The notes: generated by a model from the sequence alone, not told the origin. A stretch of 64,000 nucleotides of DNA from Glycomyces lechevalierae (GCF_027622945.1 NZ_JAPZVQ010000003.1:240451-304450), one strand, 5' to 3'. Shown: positions 31,859 through 39,951, counted from the stretch's first letter. Numbers and translations: made by a program.

Positions 31859-33361
31859 ATGACAGTGGTTGCGGACTCGGCTTTCGAAGGCGCGCAGGAC
31901 AGCCCCGCAAAGGGCCGCGTCTATTCCATAGGACCCCAAGCGACCCGGCCCTACGGCGGCCCACCTGCCTGGCAGCGCAAGTACTTCGCGGGCATCATCG
32001 GCTCCGACATCGCCGCCGGCCTCATCGGCGCGGCCTTGGCCTTCTTCGCGCGCTTCGGCCACGTCAACGACGGCTCCCGCGTCTACGCCCTCGCCCTGAT
32101 CGCCTTGCCCGCCGTATGGATCGCGGTACTCGGACTCTCCCGGGCCTTTGAGAAGCGCTACCTCTTCGTCGGCACCGAGGAGTACCAGCGCACCGTCCAC
32201 GCCGCCGTCGCGCTCACCGCAGCCGTGGCGATCGTCTCTTATGGATTCGAACTTCCGACCTCCCGGGTCTTCGTCCTTATCGCGATCCCCACCGCCGCAG
32301 CCTGTTCCATCGTCGCCCGCTTCGGCTGGCGCAAATGGCTCCACCACATGCGCCGTGACGGCCGCTGCATGAAACGCGTCGTCCTCGTCGGCCACGAGTC
32401 CTCCGTCGCCGCCCTCATCGTCCAGCTCCGCCGCGAGCACTATCACGGCCTCAAGGTCGTCGCCGCCTGTCTGCCCACCGACGAACCCCAAGGCGCCCTG
32501 CTGGACTTCGACACCCGCGTCCGCGGCAGCTTCGACCGCATCGCCGAAGCCGTCGCCGCCGAACGCGCCGACACCGTGATCGTCCTGGGCTGCCCCGAGA
32601 TCGACGGCCAAGCCCTGCGCCGCCTCGCCTGGAAGCTCGAACGCAGCGAAGTCGACCTCATCGTCGCCTCCGCCCTCGTCGACGTCGCCGGCGACCGCAC
32701 CACCGTCCGCCCCGTCGACGGCCTCCCCATGCTCCACCTCGACCACGCCCGCCTCACCGGCGTCCGCCGCCTCGCCAAGGAAGCCGTCGACCGCGTCGGC
32801 GCCGCGATGCTCCTCCTGGCCCTGTCGCCGCTCCTGCTCACCGCCGCACTCCTGATCCGCTGCACCTCAGCGGGTCCCGCCCTGTTCAAGCAGGAACGCA
32901 TCGGCAAGGACGGCCAGCCGTTCACCATCTGGAAGTTCCGCACGATGCACACCGACGCCGAACGGCGCCTCGCGGAGATCGCCCACCTCAACGAAGGCGA
33001 CGGCGTCCTCTTCAAGATGAAGGACGACCCCCGCATCACCACGGTCGGAAAGTACCTGCGCCGCTTCTCCATCGACGAGTTCCCCCAACTCGTCAACGTC
33101 CTCAGAGGAGACATGAGCCTCGTCGGCCCCCGCCCGCCGCTCGCCATCGAAGTCGCCGCCTACGAAAGCGACATGCGCCGCCGCCTCGCGGTCAAGCCCG
33201 GCATGACCGGCCTCTGGCAGGTCTCGGGCCGCTCCGACCTCCCCTGGGAAGAGGCCGTCCGCCTCGACCTCCGCTACGTCGAGCACTGGAACCTCTCGCT
33301 GGACTTCGTCATCCTGCTCCGCACAGTGACCGCAATCCTGCGCCCGCAAGGCGCCTACTGA
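31859..33361 (+). CDS. polyprenyl-phosphate sugar-1-phosphate transferase (exopolysaccharide initiation)
   Basis: This 500-aa membrane enzyme starts polysaccharide repeat assembly by transferring a sugar-1-phosphate to undecaprenyl phosphate. Four N-terminal helices (about 40-150) are followed by a cytoplasmic CoA-binding-like domain (about 165-300) and a fifth hydrophobic segment (VGAAMLLLALSPLLLTAALLIR). The catalytic PF02397-type domain has FKQERIGKDGQPFTIWKFRTM, RRFSIDEFPQLVNVLRGDMSLVGPRPP and KPGMTGLWQVSGRSDLPWEE. It stands alone here with no glycosyltransferase neighbours, which is unusual for a priming enzyme. ATG 31859 is close to an AT-rich CGTTAT, so it may be leaderless. Confidence 0.95.
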   Translation: MTVVADSAFEGAQDSPAKGRVYSIGPQATRPYGGPPAWQRKYFAGIIGSDIAAGLIGAALAFFARFGHVNDGSRVYALALIALPAVWIAVLGLSRAFEKRYLFVGTEEYQRTVHAAVALTAAVAIVSYGFELPTSRVFVLIAIPTAAACSIVARFGWRKWLHHMRRDGRCMKRVVLVGHESSVAALIVQLRREHYHGLKVVAACLPTDEPQGALLDFDTRVRGSFDRIAEAVAAERADTVIVLGCPEIDGQALRRLAWKLERSEVDLIVASALVDVAGDRTTVRPVDGLPMLHLDHARLTGVRRLAKEAVDRVGAAMLLLALSPLLLTAALLIRCTSAGPALFKQERIGKDGQPFTIWKFRTMHTDAERRLAEIAHLNEGDGVLFKMKDDPRITTVGKYLRRFSIDEFPQLVNVLRGDMSLVGPRPPLAIEVAAYESDMRRRLAVKPGMTGLWQVSGRSDLPWEEAVRLDLRYVEHWNLSLDFVILLRTVTAILRPQGAY

Positions 33362-33540
33362 CTCAAGGCACCGCAGGGTGCGATCGATGCCTCTCTCCTG
33401 CTTGAAGGCGCGGCCCGCCAATCTGTGCAGCGACTGAACTGCGGGCCGCCGACTGATCTTCAACGACACGCCGCAAGCGTCTGCACCCGTTCGGCGACTG
33501 TGCGAGAACACCGCGATCACACGGTGTGGCAGCGGACCGT

Positions 33541-33546
33541 TAAAAT
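33541..33546 (+). promoter_or_regulatory. -10 element ahead of the ESX-type locus
   Basis: TAAAAT is an unusually AT-rich hexamer here, about 50 bases before the first small gene. The CACAC-G-GTGTG palindrome at 33518-33528 lies where the -35 would be and could be a regulator site. No good -35 is seen. Confidence 0.45.
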
Positions 33547-33596
33547 CAAGATGGTTTTGCAGACGTTTCGCCCAATACACCCCGGAGGTCCCCGCC

Positions 33597-33926
33597 GTGG
33601 CCCAGCGCATTCTCGACCCTGCCTACCTTGAGGCGTACCGCGACGAACTCGCGGCGCGCTTCAACTTCGTGACCGAGAAGCTTCAGATGCTCGCCACCGG
33701 CAACGAGCTGGGCGTCGAGCCCGGCTTCGGTCTCCTCGACTCTTCGCAGCAGGCCCGCAGCGACTACGCGGCCGCCCACGAAGAGATGTGGAACAACCTG
33801 CAGAAACTGCGTGCTGACCTTTACGGCGCGATCGTCACGATCAACGAATCGCTTGGCGTCCACACGGATTCCGAGGAACTGAACCTCGCCGAGTTCAACG
33901 CCAGCCAATCCGACGTCGAATCCTAG
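33597..33926 (+). CDS. small helical protein of the ESX-type locus (unknown function)
   Basis: The 109-aa protein has no signal peptide or membrane helix and is predicted mostly helical. I do not recognise a family. Size, acidic helical nature and position at the head of an ESX substrate cluster make it a candidate WXG100-like secreted protein, but the central turn reads EEMWNNLQK and lacks a clear W-x-G. GTG 33597 has GGAGG 8 nt upstream, a strong RBS. A lipoprotein gene follows after 13 bases, so they are probably co-transcribed from the promoter near 33541. Confidence 0.75.
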   Translation: MAQRILDPAYLEAYRDELAARFNFVTEKLQMLATGNELGVEPGFGLLDSSQQARSDYAAAHEEMWNNLQKLRADLYGAIVTINESLGVHTDSEELNLAEFNASQSDVES

Positions 33927-33939
33927 GACCCCGGAACTG

Positions 33940-34659
33940 ATGAAGCGCACAATCTTGAAGACCTTCGCCGCGACCGGCGCCGCCGCCCTGCTCTTGAGCG
34001 GCTGCAGCCTCTTGGACCGAGGCAGCGAAACCTCCGGTGACGCGAACGGCGAAGACGGCGGCGACAACCCCGTGTACAACGAGATGACCACGTGGAACGC
34101 ATGCGAGGTGCTCGGGAACCTTCAGCCCATCACCGATGAGATGGGGATCCAGGGATACGGCTCCTCGACTTCCACTGGTGGTGAGCCGACGGTTTCAGAG
34201 ATCGGGAACACCTTGGATCCTGAATCCATCGGCTGCAACGACCTTATCTACCTGGGTAGCTGGGAAGGCCTTGGGATGGACGGGGAGATCAAGGTCAAGA
34301 TCGTTCCCACCGAGAGTGAAGACGAAGCTGCGACCGCCTACGAGGACCGTCTCTCCGCAGCTGAGTCAAATTCAGCGAAGTGGACAGACGTCGTCAACCA
34401 GGAATTCGGTGACCCTTGGGACAAGGGCGCTTTGGTCGCGGGAACGGGTAGCGCTGAGGCGAACTGGCTTGAAATCGTCGCGCTCGACGAGCAGTGGGTG
34501 TTTCACATCCAACTGAACTACGCAACGGACTACGGGGTCTACGGCGGATCGGATCCGTACTACCCGTTCACCAACGAAGAACTGCGGGCATGGTTCATCG
34601 ACACCTACCTGCCTGCGGTCAACACGACCATCAACGACCGGATTGCGGAGGTCCAGTAG
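33940..34659 (+). CDS. secreted lipoprotein (DUF3558-like)
   Basis: The 239-aa protein has a lipoprotein signal with lipobox LSGC (Cys23, in ALLLSGCSLL) and a mature domain with Cys residues in WNACEVLGN and SIGCNDLIYLG, the pattern of DUF3558-type actinobacterial lipoproteins. Aromatic and acidic residues dominate the C-terminal half, and no catalytic motif is evident. It is anchored to the outer face of the membrane. It lies between the small helical protein and the large WXG-type protein, the latter starting 2 bases after its stop, so the three are probably made together. Lipoproteins of this kind are often seen near ESX substrate genes; the role is unknown. Confidence 0.75.
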   Translation: MKRTILKTFAATGAAALLLSGCSLLDRGSETSGDANGEDGGDNPVYNEMTTWNACEVLGNLQPITDEMGIQGYGSSTSTGGEPTVSEIGNTLDPESIGCNDLIYLGSWEGLGMDGEIKVKIVPTESEDEAATAYEDRLSAAESNSAKWTDVVNQEFGDPWDKGALVAGTGSAEANWLEIVALDEQWVFHIQLNYATDYGVYGGSDPYYPFTNEELRAWFIDTYLPAVNTTINDRIAEVQ

Positions 34660-34661
34660 TC

Positions 34662-36404
34662 ATGGGCGACAACATCGAATTCCAGACCGAGGACTACGCA
34701 GGCAACGCTGACCTCGAAGGCCAGGAAGCCATCGATGGCCAGCAGGCCAGCGCCGACGGGGCATACCTCGGGGGCGACCCATGCCCGAACGGAGACTGCC
34801 AGAACACACACAATCCTGCCGAAGACGCCTGGGTCAAGCTCGTCTCGGCGATCCCGGTTGAAGGTCAGGTGGCGTACCTCAAATGCGTCGCTACCGGCAC
34901 CGCCGCACCAAGCCAAGAAGAAGTCCAGTCGTTGGTCGCGCAAATCCGACCTGCCGACCCGGACAGATACGCGCTCAAAGCGATCGCCTCGCGCTGGGAT
35001 CTCTTCCGGATCTCGTTCTCCGACAATCCTGAGACCGCAGTCGAGCCGATTCTGCGGTCGAAGCTGACCGAGCTTTCGAACGGCTGGCAGGGCAACGACT
35101 TCGATGCCTTTGCAGAGCAGATGGAGGCGGTTTTCGTCAACTGCGAGCAGATCTCGTCCGACATCGGCACGGACAGAACAGGTTTGATCGGGCTGCTTAA
35201 CCAAAAGGGCGATGAGATCTACAACCTGCAGGGTGCCGGTTCCGGCGAGCTGCCTTACCCGGCCCCGCAGTACTGGGTCGAGGACGAAGGCAGCCTGTTC
35301 ACTGACACCAAGGTCCACGTTCGTCCTCCGTTCCACTCGGGCGAGTGCGAGATCACCGACGGGTGCTCATTCGACGGAGAAGACGACGGCATCAAGGGCG
35401 CCATGGAGATGGGCGGCTTCGACGGCGAGTACACCAACGAGCTGAACCAGTACGTTGTCGACCAGACCGAGTACCACTACACCCGGCTCAAGGCCGAGCA
35501 CGTGAACGGCATCGACACAAAGGGCATGGACGCCAACGAAAAGGCGGAAGCGACCACGCTGACCCCTGCTCAGGAGACATCTCTCCGGGCCGAGGCTGAG
35601 CGCCTGGCCGAACAGGACGCGAACGAGCGGGCTCAGCAGGACTACTCGGAAGGATCGCAGGACTACGAAGCTCGGGCGACCGAGCAGAACGACTCGGTGA
35701 CCGCTCGCTGGCAGGATGCCGAGACGTCGACCTCCGAATTCGTTCCGACGGTCCAGCCTTCCGGCGACACGACGTTCCGCGACTCTGCAGGCGACCTCTC
35801 CGGCTCCGGCTACTCACCGCCCGGCGGCGGGGACTGGAACGGCAATGTGAACAGCTCCGGAAGTGCCGGCCTCACGCCTCCCGCCAGTTCGAGCAACTTC
35901 GGCGGCGGCAATCTCAGCAGCGGCTCGAACACGGGAACCGACATCGGCTCCAACCCTTGGGAGTCGACCACCGGGGACGATGACGAAACCTCCGGTGGTC
36001 TCGCCTCCGGCGGCCTTGGCACGAGCACACTGCCCGGCTCCGGTCTCGGCACCGGAACCGGCATGGGTGCAGGTGGCGGCGGCGGCTTCGGCGGTGGCGG
36101 CCTTGGTCCGGGTTCCGGCCTCTTCGGTCCCGCAGCCGGCGGGACGGGCGGCATGTCCGGCATGACCGGAGCGGGCGGCGCCGGGCGTGGCGCCGGCGCG
36201 GGCGGTCTCGGCAAGGGCCAGGGCCTCTTCGGCAAGACCGCCGGAGCGGGCGGCAAGGCCGGCGCCGGAGGCATGATGGGCGGCGGCCGCGGTGCCAACG
36301 GACTCGGCGAAGACGAGGATGCCGACACCGGCACCTGGCTCACTGAAGACGAAGACGTCTGGGGCCTCGCCCGCTTCAACGACGAGAACGACCCTCTCGC
36401 CTAA
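34662..36404 (+). CDS. WXG/PPE-like type VII secretion substrate with Gly-rich tail
   Basis: The 580-aa protein has no signal peptide. A helical N-terminal half (about 60-190) contains the turn LSNGWQGNDFDAFAEQME, a W-x-G motif between helices. A middle part is charged (about 265-350). A long Gly/Ser/Met/Ala-rich region (about 370-545) follows, and the end GTWLTEDEDVWGLARFND is a conserved acidic finish seen in PPE-like ESX proteins of non-mycobacterial actinobacteria. CPNGDCQNTHNPAEDAW near residue 40 and further Cys (near 276, 282) may form disulfides. ATG 34662 lies next to the lipoprotein stop and follows GGAGG; longer frames overlap that gene. Secretion through an ESX system is inferred. 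Confidence 0.8.
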   Translation: MGDNIEFQTEDYAGNADLEGQEAIDGQQASADGAYLGGDPCPNGDCQNTHNPAEDAWVKLVSAIPVEGQVAYLKCVATGTAAPSQEEVQSLVAQIRPADPDRYALKAIASRWDLFRISFSDNPETAVEPILRSKLTELSNGWQGNDFDAFAEQMEAVFVNCEQISSDIGTDRTGLIGLLNQKGDEIYNLQGAGSGELPYPAPQYWVEDEGSLFTDTKVHVRPPFHSGECEITDGCSFDGEDDGIKGAMEMGGFDGEYTNELNQYVVDQTEYHYTRLKAEHVNGIDTKGMDANEKAEATTLTPAQETSLRAEAERLAEQDANERAQQDYSEGSQDYEARATEQNDSVTARWQDAETSTSEFVPTVQPSGDTTFRDSAGDLSGSGYSPPGGGDWNGNVNSSGSAGLTPPASSSNFGGGNLSSGSNTGTDIGSNPWESTTGDDDETSGGLASGGLGTSTLPGSGLGTGTGMGAGGGGGFGGGGLGPGSGLFGPAAGGTGGMSGMTGAGGAGRGAGAGGLGKGQGLFGKTAGAGGKAGAGGMMGGGRGANGLGEDEDADTGTWLTEDEDVWGLARFNDENDPLA

Positions 36405-36710
36405 TCCGCAATAGACAAACAGCGGCGGCCGAGCCCGAGAGGACCCGGCCGCCGCGCTATTTGCCGACCCCTCAACCCAATCCCCGTCCCCGCCCAAGCC
36501 CGTCGCAAATTCACCTGGGCGGGCATGCTTGTACGCGGTTCTCTCCCGAACTCGTTGCACGACAACGTCTCAGGATTCGCGACGTGTACCCCAACGTTTG
36601 CGTACATTCGGTAAATTGTGCGCAAGCGTCCAAACCCTCACCATCGGAACTCGCCTGTCTCATCCGCCGCAAGAACCGCCTGCCCTGGTTCCGTCTGAAA
36701 GGAATGTCGC
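36405..36710 (+). other. 306-bp spacer with terminator and probable promoter
   Basis: No gene is seen. A hairpin at 36422-36455 (GCGGCGGCCG/CGGCCGCCGC, 14-nt loop) probably terminates the upstream unit. AT-rich hexamers TACATT (36603-36608) and TAAATT (36612-36617) are candidate -10 elements for the downstream group, giving a leader of about 90 nt. Confidence 0.6.
36422..36455 (+). terminator. hairpin after the Gly-rich protein gene
   Basis: A 10-bp GC-only stem with a 14-nt loop begins 17 bases after the stop. There is no T-run. Confidence 0.6.
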
Positions 36711-37139
36711 TTGACCACCCCCGATCCCGCAGCCCTACGTCAAACCCTTGGTCGTGTCCTCGATCCTGCCGCCGCCCGGGAGCGCTTGGAGGAGCGCAAG
36801 GCGAAGTTCGAGCGGATGGCTGAACAGACGCAGCAGATGGCCGAACAGATGAAGCAACTGTCAGTGATCTTGACCGACCCGAACGGCATCGTGACGGTCG
36901 CGGTTGACTCAACCGGAGGACTCTCCGCAATCGAGCTTTCCGCACGAATTCAGCGCATGCACCCCGAGTTCGTCTCACGCACCATCATGGAGACGATCGC
37001 CGAAGCCAAGCTGCGCATTGTGGAACAGACACAGGAGGTCATCGCCGCGACTGTGGGAGCCGACTCCGAAACGGGCAAGGCAGTCGCTGCGAGCCTGAGG
37101 GAGCGGCTTGCTGCTGACATGGAAGACCGGCCCCAATGA
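36711..37139 (+). CDS. YbaB/EbfC-like protein of ESX substrate locus
   Basis: This 142-aa protein has a helical coiled-coil N-part (about 20-50, RLEERKAKFERMAEQTQQMAEQMKQL) and a YbaB-type central sheet (VTVAVDSTGGLSAIELSARIQRMHPEFV), followed by a helix (RTIMETIAEAKLRIVEQTQEVI). YbaB/EbfC-like proteins are regularly encoded beside EspC-like and WXG100 genes in actinobacteria, where a chaperone or structural role in ESX export is suspected. The start is TTG 36711 with AAAGGAA 7 nt upstream. Its stop overlaps the next ATG (ATGA). Confidence 0.8.
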   Translation: MTTPDPAALRQTLGRVLDPAAARERLEERKAKFERMAEQTQQMAEQMKQLSVILTDPNGIVTVAVDSTGGLSAIELSARIQRMHPEFVSRTIMETIAEAKLRIVEQTQEVIAATVGADSETGKAVAASLRERLAADMEDRPQ

Positions 37140-37450
37140 GCGACGGATACGCTGTCGACCCTGAAGACCTCCGCGCGCACACAGCCCACATCAACAGCCT
37201 GATCGAACGGTTTGAGGCCGTTCGCTCGGCCTCGGCCGCGGTTACTCAAGCTGATGACGCGTTCGGGCCCTTGTGCGCTTGGATTGCACCGTTGCTCGAA
37301 GAGAAACACGGCGATGTCGATGAGTTGATTGACCAGGGCAAACACAACCTGGAATCTCACGTGACGGCTCTTAACGCCTCTGCGGACCTCTACGAAGACG
37401 CCGATTCCTCGGTTGCCTCAGATATCGATGACCTTGCAGAGGAGCTGTAG
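37136..37450 (+). CDS. type VII secretion target, EspC-like
   Basis: The 104-aa acidic helical protein fits the EspC/ESX-1 secretion-associated family: YAVDPEDLRAHTAHINSLIERFEAVRSASAAV at the start, a central FGPLCAWIAPLLEE and a C-terminal helix (LNASADLYEDADSSVASDIDDLAEEL). The xYxxxD-like element YEDAD near the C-terminus resembles the ESX export signal YxxxD/E. It overlaps the upstream YbaB-like gene (ATGA), and the WxG gene begins right after its stop, so all three should be coupled. Export as a heterodimer with the 37451 product is an inference. Confidence 0.8.
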   Translation: MSDGYAVDPEDLRAHTAHINSLIERFEAVRSASAAVTQADDAFGPLCAWIAPLLEEKHGDVDELIDQGKHNLESHVTALNASADLYEDADSSVASDIDDLAEEL

Positions 37451-38161
37451 ATGAGCGACAACCTGGTGGCTGACGTCCAGGACTCGCATACCTGGTACAA
37501 GGGCTCGGGGATCATCGAGAGCATCGCCGACGTCGTGGTCGCCATCGACGAAGACCGCTGGGTCGATGCGCTCCTCGCCGGATTCATGACCGGGCTGGAA
37601 GGGGTGGGCGCGTACCTGGACCCGATCGGAACCATCGCTTCGACCGGGGTGTCGTGGCTGATCGAGGCCGTCGAACCGCTGCGCGACTATCTCACTGACC
37701 TGACTGGCGACGCAGACATCCTCACGGCGCATGCGCAGACCTGGGACAACATGGCCGTCGAAGTCCAAGCGATCGCGGATGAGCTCTACTCCTACATCGA
37801 AGCTGACACCTCGGCATGGACCGGCGATGCGGCCGACGCTTATCGAACGATGATGAGTCTCAACGTTTCTGGCACTGAAGGACTCGCGGGATTGTGCTCG
37901 GCGATGCGGGCGGCCACCGAGGGAGCAGCAACGCTGGTGACCATCACGCGGGAGTTGGTGCGGGACCTTATCGCGGAGCTGATCGCCACGCTCCTAGTCA
38001 GGCTCCCTGTCTGGCTGGGTCTCATCGCCACTGGGGTCGGTATTCCGCTCGTGGCGACCCAGGCGACCGGCATGGTCCTTAACCTGGTCGCTCTGCTCAC
38101 TGGCGTGATCATGGCCCTTGTGCAGAGTTTCCAAGCTCTGCAAGCACTCCTCGACGGTTAG
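37451..38161 (+). CDS. WXG100-type protein with C-terminal membrane helices (T7SS carrier)
   Basis: The 236-aa protein has no signal peptide. Residues about 85-155 form a WXG100-like hairpin: ILTAHAQTWDNMAVEVQAIADELY, the turn SAWTGDAADAY (W-T-G) and the second helix. Two hydrophobic helices follow (LVRLPVWLGLIATGVGIPLVA and TGMVLNLVALLTGVIMALVQ, about 185-230). Such N-terminal modules normally lead polymorphic toxins, but here the chain stops after the helices. The toxin-like domain is encoded separately by the next gene, 12 bases on. ATG 37451 abuts the EspC-like stop. Confidence 0.82.
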   Translation: MSDNLVADVQDSHTWYKGSGIIESIADVVVAIDEDRWVDALLAGFMTGLEGVGAYLDPIGTIASTGVSWLIEAVEPLRDYLTDLTGDADILTAHAQTWDNMAVEVQAIADELYSYIEADTSAWTGDAADAYRTMMSLNVSGTEGLAGLCSAMRAATEGAATLVTITRELVRDLIAELIATLLVRLPVWLGLIATGVGIPLVATQATGMVLNLVALLTGVIMALVQSFQALQALLDG

Positions 38162-38173
38162 GAGGGAACTTCC

Positions 38174-38737
38174 ATGCGCAGTCTTTTCAAGCTCCTCGCC
38201 GTAATCGCCATCGGCTTGGCTTTCGCTCGCCCTCCGAAACCCGGCGGCCATGGCCCAGGCGGGCGTCCGCCGGCCCCTAGACCTCCGGTCCAAGGGTTCA
38301 CCTCCGGCAAGCAAGCGGTCAGGACTGACTACGACCAAGCTGAAGCCGGAGCTTCGGGTGGCTCGGACGGAACTGGAAACTCGCCTGAGTCCGACGGCAC
38401 AGCGGATGGACAGACGCCGCCGACTGATCCAAACCACCCTGACAAGTGGGCGGATAATAACCTTGAATCTCATTACGACAGCCATAAGGACGACCCAACC
38501 GCGGAATGGGACAGTATGGCGGACTACCAGTATGCGGCAATCGATTTGATGACAACGGATGGTGGTCGACGTCCAGGTGTCAAGATCAAGGTCACTGGGG
38601 ACACCGCTTACTATTTCGATCCCGCTACGGGTGAGTTCGGAAGATCTGGCCCGAGGGGTATTATCACCTTCTTCATCCCACATCCTGATCCGGAAGGCTA
38701 CTGGACGCGTCAACCTGGAACGGAAGTCGCTGAATGA
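38174..38737 (+). CDS. probable polymorphic-toxin nuclease domain protein
   Basis: The 187-aa protein starts with a short hydrophobic segment (MRSLFKLLAVIAIGLAFARPP) and a Pro/Gly-rich linker (about 19-95). The C-terminal domain (about 110-187) has YQYAAIDLMTTDG, TAYYFDPATGEFG, GIITFFIPHP and EGYWTRQPG. From memory, the pattern of a FDPATGEFG strand, a TFF strand and a terminal GYWxRQ recurs in C-terminal toxin domains of contact-dependent and LXG-type polymorphic toxins, some of them RNases; this was not checked. ATG 38174 has GGAGGGAA. It overlaps the CPCC gene (ATGA). Composition turns AT-richer from about 38400. Confidence 0.65.
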   Translation: MRSLFKLLAVIAIGLAFARPPKPGGHGPGGRPPAPRPPVQGFTSGKQAVRTDYDQAEAGASGGSDGTGNSPESDGTADGQTPPTDPNHPDKWADNNLESHYDSHKDDPTAEWDSMADYQYAAIDLMTTDGGRRPGVKIKVTGDTAYYFDPATGEFGRSGPRGIITFFIPHPDPEGYWTRQPGTEVAE

Positions 38738-39105
38738 TACATATCAAGAAATTCCCTTGCCCGTGCTGCGGATTCCTGGTCCATGATTCAGTGGGTTCTT
38801 CAGCGATCTGCGAGATATGTCGGTGGGAGGATGACGTCGTTCAACTTCGATGGCCTGACTACCAGGGTGGGGCGAATAGATTGAGCCTGATTGAGTCGCA
38901 ACGAAATTACCAGCGCTTGGGGGCAGTCAACGAAGAGTTCGTCGCACGAGTCAGAGCGCCGCGCACCAACGAAGGACGGGACACCGGTTTCCGATATGCC
39001 GACCCGGAGATCGACAACTTTGAGCCCTCAGGCGATGCATCCGGTAATTGGCCGAGTGACTACGAAGTGCTGTACTGGTGGCGACCGACCTATTGGCGGA
39101 GGTGA
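38734..39105 (+). CDS. CPCC-family cysteine-rich protein, probable immunity protein
   Basis: The 123-aa protein begins with the CPCC domain: FPCPCCGFLVHDS, then SAICEICRWEDD and DYQGGANRLSLIESQRNYQRLGA, matching the family's CPCC, CxxCxWEDD and GGAN..SL..A..N blocks. Four cysteines probably bind zinc. CPCC-domain genes commonly sit directly downstream of polymorphic-toxin genes (established by genome context), so immunity to the 38174 product is the best inference. The C-terminal half (about 70-123) is Trp/Tyr-rich. It overlaps the toxin gene by four bases, ensuring co-translation. No signal peptide, so it would act in the cytosol. Confidence 0.8.
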   Translation: MIHIKKFPCPCCGFLVHDSVGSSAICEICRWEDDVVQLRWPDYQGGANRLSLIESQRNYQRLGAVNEEFVARVRAPRTNEGRDTGFRYADPEIDNFEPSGDASGNWPSDYEVLYWWRPTYWRR

Positions 39106-39109
39106 TTCT

Positions 39110-39280
39110 TTGTCCGACTCCTTCGGGCGCACAAGGTCGCTTGCTCTGGCAAAGCCGGTGGGGCTCTGCATGACCAGATCCGGTTCCAGCCCAACGTCGC
39201 GCGCCGGTTTTCGAGGAAGTTCGGGACTCGGCATGACACCCAAATTCCATTACGAGCTGCTGGCCGGTGAATCCAGATGA
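39110..39280 (+). CDS. small open reading frame, 56 aa, unknown
   Basis: A TTG at 39110 is preceded at 39098 by GGAGGTGA, a near-perfect anti-SD match, with 4 nt spacing. The frame encodes 56 residues (SDSFGRTRSLALAKPVG, then Ser/Arg/Gly-rich) and ends in an ATGA overlap with the next gene. The SD could instead be incidental, since it also contains the stop of the CPCC gene. No family recognised. It could be a degraded toxin or immunity fragment. Confidence 0.4.
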   Translation: MSDSFGRTRSLALAKPVGLCMTRSGSSPTSRAGFRGSSGLGMTPKFHYELLAGESR

Positions 39281-39816
39281 AGTACCGCGATTTCCAGATC
39301 GGGCGGGACCTGCCGTCGCTGCTGGGCAGTACCTATCTCGTGCATGGTGAAACGAACGTCGTGTACACGGCGAGGGAGACCTTCACCTTCAGCTTCGAGG
39401 TTCCCGGTCGAGCCGTTCGCGGCAAGCCGACGGGTGAGGAGGGGAAGCCGAGGGTCGGCGTGGTCGTCGCGAGTGCCTCACCGGCGGGTCTGGCCGTGCA
39501 AATCGCAGACGCTCTGACGTCTCCTCAGAGCGGTGTCATCCTGACCGATCGTCGTCTCGCAGTCTTCAAACTGGTCCCCGCAGACCCGAGTTTGAAGGAG
39601 TCGACATTCATGGACGGACTCAGAGACCTGGGGCGCACGCTGAGAGGCAAGGAAGAATTCCCCCCATACCCGATGGCCTGCTCGACGGTGTCGGAGTTCC
39701 CCGCCTCAATCGCTTCCTACCAGGGAGTGCACAAGGAGAAGCCGATGAACTGCGTCAAAGCCGACTACCACCGCATCGCGTTCCACGACGGGTCTGTACT
39801 CGGCCTCCTGGCGTGA
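39277..39816 (+). CDS. hypothetical protein of the accessory region
   Basis: The 179-aa protein is soluble (no signal or membrane segment). It has a mixed alpha/beta pattern with VVVASASPAGLAVQIADALTSP, GVILTDRRLAVFKLVP and a final YHRIAFHDGSVLGLL strand pair. The 'ILTDRRLAVFKL' and 'FHDGS' pieces recall PH-like or GRAM-like folds of other actinobacterial unknowns, but I cannot assign a family. It sits after the toxin/immunity genes and a tiny overlapping frame and is followed by 170 bp before cysQ. A second immunity-type or carrier function is possible but unsupported. Confidence 0.7.
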   Translation: MKYRDFQIGRDLPSLLGSTYLVHGETNVVYTARETFTFSFEVPGRAVRGKPTGEEGKPRVGVVVASASPAGLAVQIADALTSPQSGVILTDRRLAVFKLVPADPSLKESTFMDGLRDLGRTLRGKEEFPPYPMACSTVSEFPASIASYQGVHKEKPMNCVKADYHRIAFHDGSVLGLLA

Positions 39817-39951
39817 GAGTTCCTGACCTCCCGGTTTCTCCTCCGAAGAAAGAAATGCGCGCTGACACGATGCTCTGCGCGCTCTGCCTGAAGCTCGGGA
39901 TGGGTAGGAAATGCGAGGGGTTCTGGATGTTGGGATCGGGTGGCCCAATAT

